NCBI GenBank assembly: GCA_035379625.1
Contig: DAOSVM010000050.1
Location: forward strand, 1-14,047
DNA from: DAOSCP01 sp035379625
GTDB taxonomy: Bacteria; Bacteroidota; Ignavibacteria; Ignavibacteriales; DAOSCP01
Direction: 5' to 3'
DNA: 14,047 nucleotides
The first letter of the stretch is position 1; each line of letters begins with the position of its first letter. The notes under the pieces were generated by a model. That model worked only from the letters and a program-made list of their open reading frames with translations, did no database searches and had not been told where the DNA came from. Of this stretch, positions 1 to 7,633 are shown piece by piece. The position numbers were made by a program, and so were the translations under genes.

Positions 1-1151
1 CTATTCCAGCTGGAGTTACTTCAGTTGACTATTATGCATGGTTTAACAACGATTCAATTTTTGTAAATTTACCTCAAAAAGATATTAAAGTTACATTCAA
101 ATGTAATATGGAATATGAAATCGGTTCAGGTAGATTTAATCCACAAGATGATTCAATTAGTGTAAATGGTTCATTTAATGGTTGGTCTTCTAAAAAAGAT
201 GTGTTGGACCCAGATTTCCAAAATACTAACTTGTATGTAAAAGAAGTTATTATTAACGCTGTTCCAACTGACAAAATTGAGTACAAATTCTGGTATGAAC
301 CAGGTACATGGGAAAGTGTAGATAATAGAATTTATGAATTTACACAAGATGATTATGATAGAGGTGAAGTAGAATTACCAGAAGTATATTTCAACAATGG
401 TTCTTTGGAAACAATGACAGCAGAACCAGTTGCTGTAAAATTAACAGTAAATACTAAAGATGCTGTGGCTGCTAACGGTACTAAATTTACTAGCGTTAAA
501 ACAGTTCATGTTGCTGGAAGTGCTAAACCTTTATCATGGCCAGGGGGTGGTTGGCCAACAACTGATGCAGCTTTAATGATACCTTTATATAATGATGGTA
601 CTCACGGAGATGCAGATGCTGGAGACGATATATTTACAACAATTATTACTTTCCCTAAATATACAGTATTAAATGTTGAATATAAATACTCAATTAATTT
701 TGGTTCACCTGATAATAGCGGTGTTAATGATAATGAAGGTTCTGTTGGTGGAAACCATATTTTGAAATTAAAACCTAATATGATATCTTGTACAGTAGTT
801 GATACCTTTGGTTTAAGTTTAGGTAAACCATCTTTCTTAAAAGATGAAGTTTTATTAGGTGTCCAAGTTGTTGATAATGTTAAACCAGCTTCTTATGTTC
901 TTGAACAAAATTATCCAAACCCATTCAACCCTTCAACAATGATTAAATTTGCTGTTGCTAACAGTGGATTTACTACATTGAAAGTTTATAACATGTTAGG
1001 TCAAGAAGTTGCTACTTTAGTTAACGATAACTTACAAGCTGGTACATATACAGTTGATTTCAATGCTTCTAACTTAAATTCTGGTATTTATGTTTATGAA
1101 TTAAGAAGCGGCGCTGTTAAAATTGCTAAAAAAATGATGTTAGTTAAATAA
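1..1151 (+). CDS. Secreted protein with starch-binding-like domains and T9SS sorting tail (5' truncated)
   Basis: The reading frame is open from the left edge (first full codon at base 3), so the true start lies outside the window; 382 residues are visible. Two beta-sandwich-like segments can be seen. The first, from about base 87, contains SVNGSFNGW (159-185), the hallmark of CBM20/CBM48-like starch-binding folds. The second, about 425-780, contains an Asp/Gly-rich stretch, YNDGTHGDADAGDD (588-629), that could bind calcium. From about base 890 comes a type IX secretion sorting domain with NYPNPFNPST (909-938), then the usual VYNMLGQEVATL and GIYVYEL blocks and a Lys-rich end. In this family the tail directs export across the outer membrane and is usually removed or anchored at the surface. 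The missing N-terminal part may hold more binding domains or an enzyme. Glycan binding is inferred; the sorting domain is clear. Confidence 0.85.
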   Translation, partial: IPAGVTSVDYYAWFNNDSIFVNLPQKDIKVTFKCNMEYEIGSGRFNPQDDSISVNGSFNGWSSKKDVLDPDFQNTNLYVKEVIINAVPTDKIEYKFWYEPGTWESVDNRIYEFTQDDYDRGEVELPEVYFNNGSLETMTAEPVAVKLTVNTKDAVAANGTKFTSVKTVHVAGSAKPLSWPGGGWPTTDAALMIPLYNDGTHGDADAGDDIFTTIITFPKYTVLNVEYKYSINFGSPDNSGVNDNEGSVGGNHILKLKPNMISCTVVDTFGLSLGKPSFLKDEVLLGVQVVDNVKPASYVLEQNYPNPFNPSTMIKFAVANSGFTTLKVYNMLGQEVATLVNDNLQAGTYTVDFNASNLNSGIYVYELRSGAVKIAKKMMLVK

Positions 1152-1167
1152 TTATTGTTGTTTTTTC

Positions 1168-1197
1168 AAAAAAGGCGGTCTATGGCCGCCTTTTTTT
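1168..1197 (+). terminator. Intrinsic terminator after the T9SS protein gene
   Basis: GGCGGTC (1174-1180) pairs with GGCCGCC (1184-1190) around a TAT loop, with one G-T wobble. The stem is extended by six A's on the left (1168-1173) pairing into the T run (1191-1197). A T run at 1161-1166 on the other side means it could also work for minus-strand transcripts. It lies 16 bases after the stop codon. This GC-rich hairpin stands out in AT-rich surroundings and is a textbook intrinsic terminator. Confidence 0.9.
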
Positions 1198-1224
1198 ATA
1201 TTTTTTAAAAATCATTGGTGTAAG

Positions 1225-2955
1225 ATGAAAGCAATACTAAATGTTATAATATTGTTTAGTTTATTATTTGGAAATGTATTAGCACAAAATCAAATTATTG
1301 CTAAAGTTAATAATGATGTAATTACAGATAAAGAGTTTATTCATATTTATGAAACTTCATTTAAACTTTTACCTACTTATTTAGTTACAGATACTTCTAG
1401 ATATAATTTTTTATATAGTCTAATTGCATATAAATTATGGTATTATGATGCTTTAGATAAAGGTTTTAAGTTAAACCAAACAAATTTGCTACAATTAGAT
1501 TATATAAGAAAAAATCTAATAAAAGATATTCTGTATAAAAGAGTAATTGTTGATAATATAAAAATTACTAAAGCAGACAAAGAGAAAGCCTATGAAAGAA
1601 TGAGCAAAGATTTAATTTGCTATTCAATTGCTTCTCCAGATTCTCAAGTAGTTTTTAAGTATTACAATTCTTTGAAAAAAGGTTTTCCATTTTTATCTAT
1701 TTATGAAAACGATCAATTTAAAAATCAAAATGAAAGTATAAAAATTACTTATGGTACTTTGAGTGATGAAAAATTAGAAGATATGCTATTTTCGCTTAAA
1801 CAAGGTGAATTTACTACACCTTATAAAATAAATAATCTTTGGGCTATTTATTATGTAGATAAAATTTATCAAGCTGCTTTTACACTTGACGAAAATTTAA
1901 AAACTAAAGCTGATAAAATTTTATTTGATAGATTAGCAGAAAAAATGACTGAGATGTATTTAAAACAAAAGTTTTCAAATTTAAATTATACTTTCAATAA
2001 TTCATTATTAAAATATTTAGCAAAATATATCACACCTAATCTTTTTGAAAAGGAAGATAAAAACAGTAAATATTATACTGTAAATAATAGATTGTTTTTG
2101 AATATTATTGAAAGAACTTCTAAAGATTCATTAAACCAAGTTGTTATAAAAACTAAAAATTTGAACATATCATATAAGGATTTATTATTGTACTTGTATA
2201 ATAATGATGTAAGAGTATACAAAAAATTTGAAACAAATGTTTATACTTTTATGGTGAAATCCATTCCCGATTTACTAAAAAATGAATATTTGTATGCAGA
2301 AGCAATAAGGCAAGGTATTGATAAGGATAAAGAATTCATAAAAGAGTATCAGAAATGGGAAGAATATTTCTATGGACAAAATTATTCGGCAACAATTTTA
2401 GATACAATTGGCAATACAAAGAAAGATAAAATGTTGAATAATGTTAATTTCCAAGCTATCTTAATATCTAATGATTCATTGGAAGTATTTGAAAAAATCT
2501 TTAATGAAATTAATGATAATAATTTCTATGAATTAGCCAAAAAATATAGTAAAAATAAAAATATCGATATTACGATAAATGATAATGAAAATAGTGAATT
2601 TTTAAGTTTTGTAAAAAATTCCAATACAAATGATGTTGTTGGTCCTTTTAAGTATGAAAAAAGTTATTATCTAATTAAAATAAAAGATAAAATTACAAAT
2701 AATCAATCCGATAATGCTCAATCAAACGGCAATTTTGAAAAGAAAAATGAATATTTTGGAAAATATACAGCATCTTTGGCTATAAAGTATGGTTTGAAAA
2801 TTAATGAAAATGTTTTAAATTCTCTTGAACTTTCAAAATTAAATATTATAACATACAAATATTTAGGCTTTGGCGGTAGAATTTTAGCTAATCCATTTAT
2901 GCAAGAATATTTTGAATGGGTAAAATACTGGAAGCAAAATAATATTAATCCATAA
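1225..2955 (+). CDS. Exported SurA/PpiC-like peptidyl-prolyl isomerase family protein, probably non-catalytic
   Basis: The 576-residue protein begins with a signal peptide (residues 1-20, cleavage after VLA). IIAKVNNDVITDKEF follows (about 24-38), the typical opening of SurA-type foldases, and then a helical SurA-N-like region to about 125. Two parvulin-like segments are visible: about 130-213 (ending in LKQGEFTTPYKINNLWAIYYV) and about 407-488 (with YELAKKYSKN and a GPFKYEKSYYLIKIKD end). Both keep the outline of the fold, but the histidines usual at the first strand (SHIL) and the last strand (GYHI) are absent, so chaperone rather than isomerase activity is more likely. It would act in the periplasm on outer-membrane or secreted proteins. 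The start ATG follows a weak GGTG-like site, and the GH13 gene begins 15 bases after its stop, suggesting one transcript. The family call is fairly safe; clients are unknown. Confidence 0.75.
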   Translation: MKAILNVIILFSLLFGNVLAQNQIIAKVNNDVITDKEFIHIYETSFKLLPTYLVTDTSRYNFLYSLIAYKLWYYDALDKGFKLNQTNLLQLDYIRKNLIKDILYKRVIVDNIKITKADKEKAYERMSKDLICYSIASPDSQVVFKYYNSLKKGFPFLSIYENDQFKNQNESIKITYGTLSDEKLEDMLFSLKQGEFTTPYKINNLWAIYYVDKIYQAAFTLDENLKTKADKILFDRLAEKMTEMYLKQKFSNLNYTFNNSLLKYLAKYITPNLFEKEDKNSKYYTVNNRLFLNIIERTSKDSLNQVVIKTKNLNISYKDLLLYLYNNDVRVYKKFETNVYTFMVKSIPDLLKNEYLYAEAIRQGIDKDKEFIKEYQKWEEYFYGQNYSATILDTIGNTKKDKMLNNVNFQAILISNDSLEVFEKIFNEINDNNFYELAKKYSKNKNIDITINDNENSEFLSFVKNSNTNDVVGPFKYEKSYYLIKIKDKITNNQSDNAQSNGNFEKKNEYFGKYTASLAIKYGLKINENVLNSLELSKLNIITYKYLGFGGRILANPFMQEYFEWVKYWKQNNINP

Positions 2956-2970
2956 ATATAGGCTAAACTT

Positions 2971-4860
2971 ATGAAAGTTTTAGGCAAAGTTTTATTTATT
3001 TATTTAGTTTTATCTTTGTATTTATTTGCAAATGAATTTATTAAGGTTGAACCTTCAAATTGGTGGGTTGGATTTAAAGATAACAATTTGCAAATAATGA
3101 TTTATGCACCGAATATTGCAAGCTATAAAGTTAAGCTCAAAAATACTGCCGCAAAATTAGAAAAAGTAAATTATGTTGATAGTAAGAATTATATTTTTAT
3201 CGACCTGAATTTATCTAATGCTCAACCAGGTAAATTTATCATTTGCTTATATAATGATAAAGAAGAAAAAAATATTGAATATGAATTAAAATTAAGAGCT
3301 TACAAACCTCTTGGACAAATTACACAATCTGATGTTATTTATTTATTGATGCCAGATAGGTTTGCTAATGGTGATAAAACAAATGATACTTTAAGTAAAT
3401 TTTTTGAAAAAAGTGATAGAAATAATGTTGATTCCAGACACGGTGGTGATTTAAAAGGTATTATAGATAATTTAAATTATTTTGTTGATATGGGCTTTAC
3501 AACATTATGGTTAACACCAATTCAAGAGAATAATCAAAAAAAATATTCTTATCATGGATATGCTATTACAGATTTTTATAAAGTAGATGAAAGATTTGGA
3601 ACAAATAAAGATTACAAAGAATTAGTAGAGGAAGCTCATAAAAAAAATATCAAAGTTATTATGGATATGGTATATAATCATTGTGGTTTGTACCATTGGT
3701 GGATGAAAGATTTACCAACTTATGATTGGGTTTATCACCCTTACAAATTGGCTGAAAAATTAACATCTCTTAATATTTTTGATATTGTTGATGAAAATAA
3801 TCTTTACACAGAAAAATTTATTAGAACAAATTATAATCCTTCAACTGTTTCTGATCCATATGCTTCAAATTATGATAAATTGAAATTCAATACTGGCTGG
3901 TTTGATGTTGCTATGGCAGATTTAAACCAAAACAATAAATTTTTAGCTAAATATTTAATTCAAATGACAATATGGTGGATTGAAAGTAATAATATAGACG
4001 GATTAAGAATTGATACTTACCCTTATCCTGATAAATTGTTTATGAATTCTTTGGTTAATAGAATTTATTCAGAGTATCCAAACTTTTATATTGTTGGGGA
4101 AGCATGGACAGAAGATGTACCTAAAGAAGCTTTTTGGACAAAAAATAAAATTAACAACCAATATTTTTCATCATCATTAAAATCTGTTATTTCATTTAAA
4201 TTTATGAATGCTGTAAATGATGCATTTAAGCCAAATGGTAATATCTATGAATTGTATAAATTATTATCTCAAGATTTCTTGTATGAAAATCCTAAGAATC
4301 ATATGATATTTTTAGATAATCATGATATTCAACGAATATTTAGAGTTTATAATAATGATAAAGATGCATTAAAACTAGCTTTAACATTTTTATTTACAAC
4401 GCGTGGTATTCCACAATTTTATTATGGAACAGAAGTTTTAATGCATAATGATATGAATGTTTCTCATGGCTTAGGTAGAGAAGATTTTCCTGGTGGTTGG
4501 GAAAATGATAGTGTAAATGTTTTTAAATATAAAAATTTATCAGCAGATATTAAAGAAATAAAATATTTTATCAAAAATCTGTTGAAATGGAGAAAGGAAA
4601 ATAAAGAGTTATTCGAAAATTCTAAATTAATACACTTTATTCCACAAAATCAAATGTACGTTTATTTTAAAGTTGCAAAAAATAAAACTGTTATGATTAT
4701 ATTAAATAATAACGCAAAGGAAAATAAGTTTGATAAAAATATATATAATGAAATCCTACATAATAAAACAGAAGCAATCGAACCGATGAGTGGGAAAAAG
4801 TATGATTTAAATAACTTGATCATAGAACCAAAAACAGCTTTAGTATTAGAAGTAGAATAA
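2971..4860 (+). CDS. Exported GH13 alpha-amylase family enzyme, cyclomaltodextrinase type
   Basis: This 629-residue glycoside hydrolase should cleave alpha-1,4 bonds in cyclodextrins, maltodextrins or starch. A signal peptide (1-20, ending LFA) points to the periplasm or outer membrane. Residues about 24-108 resemble the N-terminal domain of Bacteroidota cyclomaltodextrinases (VEPSNWWVGFKDNNLQ). The catalytic barrel runs from about 110 to 530 with all four conserved regions: DMVYNH (232-237), GLRIDTYPYP with nucleophile D348, GEAW with acid/base E377, and FLDNHD with D452 as transition-state stabiliser. A short beta-sandwich C-terminal domain covers about 545-629 and ends without a T9SS tail. 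Length and order match the family. The gene sits 15 bases after the foldase gene and near a T9SS protein with starch-binding-like domains, which fits alpha-glucan use. Exact substrate (cyclodextrin, pullulan or linear dextrin) cannot be told. Confidence 0.9.
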   Translation: MKVLGKVLFIYLVLSLYLFANEFIKVEPSNWWVGFKDNNLQIMIYAPNIASYKVKLKNTAAKLEKVNYVDSKNYIFIDLNLSNAQPGKFIICLYNDKEEKNIEYELKLRAYKPLGQITQSDVIYLLMPDRFANGDKTNDTLSKFFEKSDRNNVDSRHGGDLKGIIDNLNYFVDMGFTTLWLTPIQENNQKKYSYHGYAITDFYKVDERFGTNKDYKELVEEAHKKNIKVIMDMVYNHCGLYHWWMKDLPTYDWVYHPYKLAEKLTSLNIFDIVDENNLYTEKFIRTNYNPSTVSDPYASNYDKLKFNTGWFDVAMADLNQNNKFLAKYLIQMTIWWIESNNIDGLRIDTYPYPDKLFMNSLVNRIYSEYPNFYIVGEAWTEDVPKEAFWTKNKINNQYFSSSLKSVISFKFMNAVNDAFKPNGNIYELYKLLSQDFLYENPKNHMIFLDNHDIQRIFRVYNNDKDALKLALTFLFTTRGIPQFYYGTEVLMHNDMNVSHGLGREDFPGGWENDSVNVFKYKNLSADIKEIKYFIKNLLKWRKENKELFENSKLIHFIPQNQMYVYFKVAKNKTVMIILNNNAKENKFDKNIYNEILHNKTEAIEPMSGKKYDLNNLIIEPKTALVLEVE

Positions 4861-4871
4861 AATAAAAGTAA

Positions 4872-4903
4872 TTTGTTTTTTATAAATATATTGATTAATT
4901 TAG
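4872..4903 (+). promoter_or_regulatory. Candidate Bacteroidota-type promoter for the acyl-CoA operon
   Basis: TTTG (4872-4875) is followed after 20 bases by TAATTTAG (4896-4903), a seven-of-eight match to the Bacteroidota -7 element TAnnTTTG, at a spacing close to that described for this phylum. Transcription would start near 4910, giving a leader of about 27 bases before the epimerase ATG. No terminator was seen after the GH13 gene, so readthrough is also possible. AT-rich DNA yields such matches by chance, hence the modest confidence. Confidence 0.4.
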
Positions 4904-4925
4904 GGCTTGAAAATTTATTCAATTT

Positions 4926-4930
4926 GGGAG
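4926..4930 (+). promoter_or_regulatory. Ribosome binding site fixing the epimerase start
   Basis: GGGAG lies 6 bases before the ATG at 4937. The frame is open further upstream to a TTG at 4907, but that codon has no comparable site, and the family normally starts just before the conserved HIGIAV strand. This favours 4937. Confidence 0.7.
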
Positions 4931-4936
4931 TATGTT

Positions 4937-5338
4937 ATGGATATTTCACACATCGAGCATATTGGAATTGCTGTAAAAAATTTAGAAGAAGCCAAAAAAT
5001 ATTATGAAGATGTTCTTGGCTTAAAATGTTATGCAGTTGAAGAAGTTGCAGATCAAAAAGTAAAAACTGCTTTCTTCATGGTTGGACAAACTAAAATTGA
5101 ACTACTTGAATCTACAGATCCTGAAGGTCCAATAGGAAAATTTATTGAAAAAAAAGGCGAAGGAATTCATCATATTGCTTTTGCTGTTGATAATGTAGAT
5201 AACGCATTAGCAGAAGTTGAACAAAAAGGTGTTCAATTGATTGATAAAAAAGGAAGAAAAGGTGCTGAAGGATTGAATATTGGTTTCTTACATCCAAAAT
5301 CTACAGGTGGTGTTTTAACAGAATTATGCAGTAAATAA
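4937..5338 (+). CDS. mce: Methylmalonyl-CoA epimerase
   Basis: The 133-residue protein belongs to the glyoxalase/VOC fold and interconverts (S)- and (R)-methylmalonyl-CoA in the cytoplasm, linking propionyl-CoA carboxylation or decarboxylation to methylmalonyl-CoA mutase. Two VOC half-modules are visible: IEHIGIAVKNLEEAKKYYED (6-25) and GIHHIAFAVDNVDNA (76-90). By comparison with characterised epimerases the divalent metal would be held by H8, E55 in TKIELLE, one of H78/H79, and E129 in GGVLTEL. The length is normal. The start chosen is ATG 4937, because GGGAG stands 6 bases upstream and an upstream in-frame TTG (4907) lacks such a site. The next gene, a methylmalonyl-CoA or propionyl-CoA carboxyltransferase, begins 20 bases after the stop; this pairing is common in Bacteroidota and supports the assignment. 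Confidence 0.93.
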   Translation: MDISHIEHIGIAVKNLEEAKKYYEDVLGLKCYAVEEVADQKVKTAFFMVGQTKIELLESTDPEGPIGKFIEKKGEGIHHIAFAVDNVDNALAEVEQKGVQLIDKKGRKGAEGLNIGFLHPKSTGGVLTELCSK

Positions 5339-5358
5339 AAACAATAAATGGAGATGTA

Positions 5359-6909
5359 ATGCACGATAAACTAAAAGAATTGCAAGAACTTCGCGCTAAA
5401 GCGAAACTCGGGGGCGGTGAAAAAAGAATTCAAGCCCAGCATAAAAAAGGTAGAATGACTGCAAGAGAAAGAATTGAAAAACTTCTCGATCCAGGTTCCT
5501 TCCAAGAATATGATATGTTTGTAACTCACAGATGTAACAACTTTGGTATTGGAAAAGAAAAATATTTAGGTGATGGTGTTGTAACAGGTCAAGGTACTAT
5601 TAATGGAAGACCAGTTTATGTATTTGCTCAAGATTTTACAGTATTAGGTGGTTCACTTTCCGAAACAATGTCTTTGAAAATTTGCAAATTGATGGATAAA
5701 GCTATAAAAATGGGTATTCCAGTAATTGGAATTAATGACTCCGGTGGCGCAAGAATTCAAGAAGGTGTAACATCACTTTCTGGATATGGAGAAATTTTTG
5801 AAAGAAATATTTTAGCTTCAGGTGTTGTTCCACAAATATCAGCAATTATGGGACCTTGCGCTGGTGGTGCTGTTTATTCACCTGCTTTAACAGACTTCAC
5901 TATTATGACAAAAGGAAGTTATATGTTTTTAACAGGTCCAAGAGTTGTTAAAACTGTAACAGGTGAAGTTGTAACAGAAGAAGAATTAGGTGGTGCAAGT
6001 GTACACGGAAAAAAATCTGGTGTTACACATTTTGTTGCTGAAAATGAAGATGAAGCTTTAGAAATGATTAAAAAATTACTAAGCTATTTACCACAAAACA
6101 ATTTGGAAGATCCTCCTGTTGTTCCATGTGACGATCCTATCGACAGAATGATTCCAGAATTAAATAAAATTGTTCCAGAAAATCCAAATAAACCTTACGA
6201 TGTAAAAGAAGTTATTCATCATATTTTTGACAATGGTGAATTTTTAGAAGTGCATGCTGATTATGCAAAAAGTATAGTTGTTGGATTTGCTAGATTGAAT
6301 GGCATCCCAGTTGGTGTTGTTGCTAATCAACCACAATATTTAGCAGGTGTATTGGATTGTGATTCATCACGTAAAGGCGCAAGATTTGTTCGTTTTTGTG
6401 ATGCTTTTAATATTCCAATTGTTTCACTTGTTGACGTTCCCGGTTTCTTACCTGGTACAGGTCAAGAATACAGCGGTGTTATTGTTCATGGTGCAAAATT
6501 ATTATATGCTTACGGTGAAGCAACTGTTCCTAAGTTAACAGTTATTATGAGAAAAGCTTACGGTGGTGCTTATATAGTTATGGGTTCTAAACACTTAAAA
6601 TCTGATTTGAACTTTGCTTGGCCAACTTCTGAAATTGCTGTTATGGGGCCTAAAGGGGCTTCAGAAATTATTTTCGGTAAAGAAATTGCAGCTATAGAAA
6701 ATGAAGAAGAAAGAGCTAAATTCGCTCTTCAAAAAGAAGAAGAATATAGAGATAAATTTGCTAATCCTTATCAAGCAGCAAGTTATGGTTATATTGATGA
6801 TGTAATTGAGCCAGCTGAAACTAGAAAAGTTTTAATTAGGTCTTTGATGTCTATATTAACTAAACGTGATACTGTACCTCCTAAGAAACATTCTAATTTA
6901 CCTTTATAG
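5359..6909 (+). CDS. mmdA: Acyl-CoA carboxyltransferase subunit (methylmalonyl-CoA decarboxylase alpha / propionyl-CoA carboxylase beta)
   Basis: The 516-residue enzyme moves a carboxyl group between biotin and propionyl-CoA/methylmalonyl-CoA in the cytoplasm. The N-terminus (ELRAKAKLGGGEKRIQAQHK, then MTARERIEKLLDPGSF) is typical of MmdA/PccB. Two crotonase-type halves follow, each with a Gly-Gly oxyanion hole: GPCAGGAVYSPALTDF (165-180) and RKAYGGAYIVMGSK (398-411). Length is standard and GGAG lies 5 bases before the ATG. It sits between the epimerase gene and a 60-residue accessory protein plus biotin carrier. The same protein family serves propionyl-CoA carboxylase, transcarboxylase and the sodium-pumping methylmalonyl-CoA decarboxylase. 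No biotin carboxylase or membrane beta subunit is encoded in this window, so the direction in the cell stays open. The family is certain; the gene symbol is the more likely of two. Confidence 0.93.
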   Translation: MHDKLKELQELRAKAKLGGGEKRIQAQHKKGRMTARERIEKLLDPGSFQEYDMFVTHRCNNFGIGKEKYLGDGVVTGQGTINGRPVYVFAQDFTVLGGSLSETMSLKICKLMDKAIKMGIPVIGINDSGGARIQEGVTSLSGYGEIFERNILASGVVPQISAIMGPCAGGAVYSPALTDFTIMTKGSYMFLTGPRVVKTVTGEVVTEEELGGASVHGKKSGVTHFVAENEDEALEMIKKLLSYLPQNNLEDPPVVPCDDPIDRMIPELNKIVPENPNKPYDVKEVIHHIFDNGEFLEVHADYAKSIVVGFARLNGIPVGVVANQPQYLAGVLDCDSSRKGARFVRFCDAFNIPIVSLVDVPGFLPGTGQEYSGVIVHGAKLLYAYGEATVPKLTVIMRKAYGGAYIVMGSKHLKSDLNFAWPTSEIAVMGPKGASEIIFGKEIAAIENEEERAKFALQKEEEYRDKFANPYQAASYGYIDDVIEPAETRKVLIRSLMSILTKRDTVPPKKHSNLPL

Positions 6910-6921
6910 TAGGAGCATATT

Positions 6922-7104
6922 ATGGAAAACAAAGAAGTTCTTGCTGCTATAACTATGGCATTATATTTGTACGAAAATGAAAATAATGCTCAACAAAAAG
7001 AAGTTAAGGTTGTAGGTGGAATTCAATCTGCTTGGACATTGAAAACATTAGTCATGAGACCTCAACCTATTAAGGTTAGTTATTTAAAGCCTCTTAATAA
7101 ATAA
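6922..7104 (+). CDS. Small accessory subunit of acyl-CoA carboxylase/decarboxylase (OadG-tail-like)
   Basis: This 60-residue protein has a clear AGGAG site (6911-6915) 6 bases before its ATG, and lies 12 bases after the carboxyltransferase gene and 14 before the biotin carrier gene. It has two recognisable blocks: a helix, EVLAAITMALYLYENE (5-20), and a basic end around QSAWTLKTLVMRPQPIK (35-51). This pattern resembles the soluble tail of OadG-like gamma/delta subunits, and small epsilon-like proteins next to acyl-CoA carboxylases, where it is thought to help hold the complex together. There is no N-terminal membrane helix, unlike full OadG proteins, so it is probably cytoplasmic. The similarity is from memory of motif shape and is moderate; position in the operon is the stronger argument. 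Confidence 0.7.
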   Translation: MENKEVLAAITMALYLYENENNAQQKEVKVVGGIQSAWTLKTLVMRPQPIKVSYLKPLNK

Positions 7105-7108
7105 AATT

Positions 7109-7112
7109 AGGA
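7109..7112 (+). promoter_or_regulatory. Ribosome binding site fixing the biotin carrier start
   Basis: AGGA stands 6 bases before ATG 7119. An in-frame TTG at 7113 directly abuts this site and is too close to use it, so the ATG, giving MKKYNLVVNG, is preferred. Confidence 0.6.
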
Positions 7113-7118
7113 TTGAGT

Positions 7119-7529
7119 ATGAAAAAATATAATTTAGTTGTAAATGGAAACTCATACGAAGTTGAAGTAGTTAGTTACAATGGTGCAAATGCAGTGGTTA
7201 ATGTTAATGGTGAAACGTTTAATGTAACTCTACCTAATCAAGCTGCTCCAGCTGCTGCACCAAAAGCTACAACCAAAAAACAAGAAACTAAACCAGCAGC
7301 TCAACACTCACATGATGCTAATACAGTAGTTGCTCCTATTCCCGGTACAATTTTAAAAATTCTTGTTAAACCTGGTGATACAGTAACAGCTGGTCAAGAT
7401 GTAATTATTCTTGAAGCTATGAAAATGGAAAATACCTTAAAAGCTGAAAAGAACGGTAAAATAAAAGCTATAAAAGTTAATGTTGGCGATACTGTAATGG
7501 AAGGTGATGTTCTAGCTGAAATTGAATAA
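7119..7529 (+). CDS. Biotin carboxyl carrier protein of the acyl-CoA carboxylase/decarboxylase
   Basis: The 136-residue protein carries the biotin that shuttles carboxyl groups to or from the carboxyltransferase encoded two genes upstream. The N-terminal part (1-42) is a small beta domain beginning KKYNLVVNGNSYEVEVV. A flexible linker rich in Ala, Pro, Lys and Thr follows (about 43-66), then the biotinyl domain (about 67-136). The biotinylation motif EAMKMEN places biotin on K102, and a GDTVMEGDVLAEIE hairpin closes the fold. This layout matches MmdC/transcarboxylase 1.3S-type carriers. It is the last gene of the four-gene operon, and a long hairpin begins 13 bases after the stop. A biotin ligase and, for carboxylase activity, a biotin carboxylase must be encoded elsewhere. 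Confidence 0.93.
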   Translation: MKKYNLVVNGNSYEVEVVSYNGANAVVNVNGETFNVTLPNQAAPAAAPKATTKKQETKPAAQHSHDANTVVAPIPGTILKILVKPGDTVTAGQDVIILEAMKMENTLKAEKNGKIKAIKVNVGDTVMEGDVLAEIE

Positions 7530-7542
7530 TTTATAAAATCAA

Positions 7543-7612
7543 GCTGCTCGGATGGGGTATTTATAAGGGTTTTCCTCCTTTTCCTTTATAAATTGCCCCT
7601 ATCACGGGCAGC
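7543..7612. other. Long imperfect hairpin with CCTCC loop between two genes
   Basis: GCTGCTCG (7543-7550) pairs with CGGGCAGC (7605-7612). The stem continues through GAT (7551-7553), GGGG (7554-7557 with 7596-7599) and TTTATAAGGG (7560-7569 with 7583-7592). This gives roughly 27 base pairs, including a few wobbles, with only three single-base bulges, all on the 3' arm (7593, 7600, 7604). The 13-base loop (7570-7582) is all pyrimidine and contains CCTCC (7574-7578). The sequence after the stem, ATTTTATATA, is a poor T tract, so this is at best an unusual terminator for the biotin carrier operon. It could instead be a structured leader of the next gene or a small RNA. CCCTAT (7597-7602) in the 3' arm is also complementary to ATAGGG (7622-7627), the likely ribosome site of the next gene. 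Confidence 0.7.
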
Positions 7613-7633
7613 ATTTTATATATAGGGTAAAGT

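Noticed and set aside
6347..6538. Open frame inside the carboxyltransferase gene, same strand
   Set aside because: It lies within a strongly conserved enzyme gene and is only a shadow frame.
7554..7599. Reading the long hairpin as a transposon end or MITE
   Set aside because: There are no flanking target-site duplications, no second copy in the window and no transposase.
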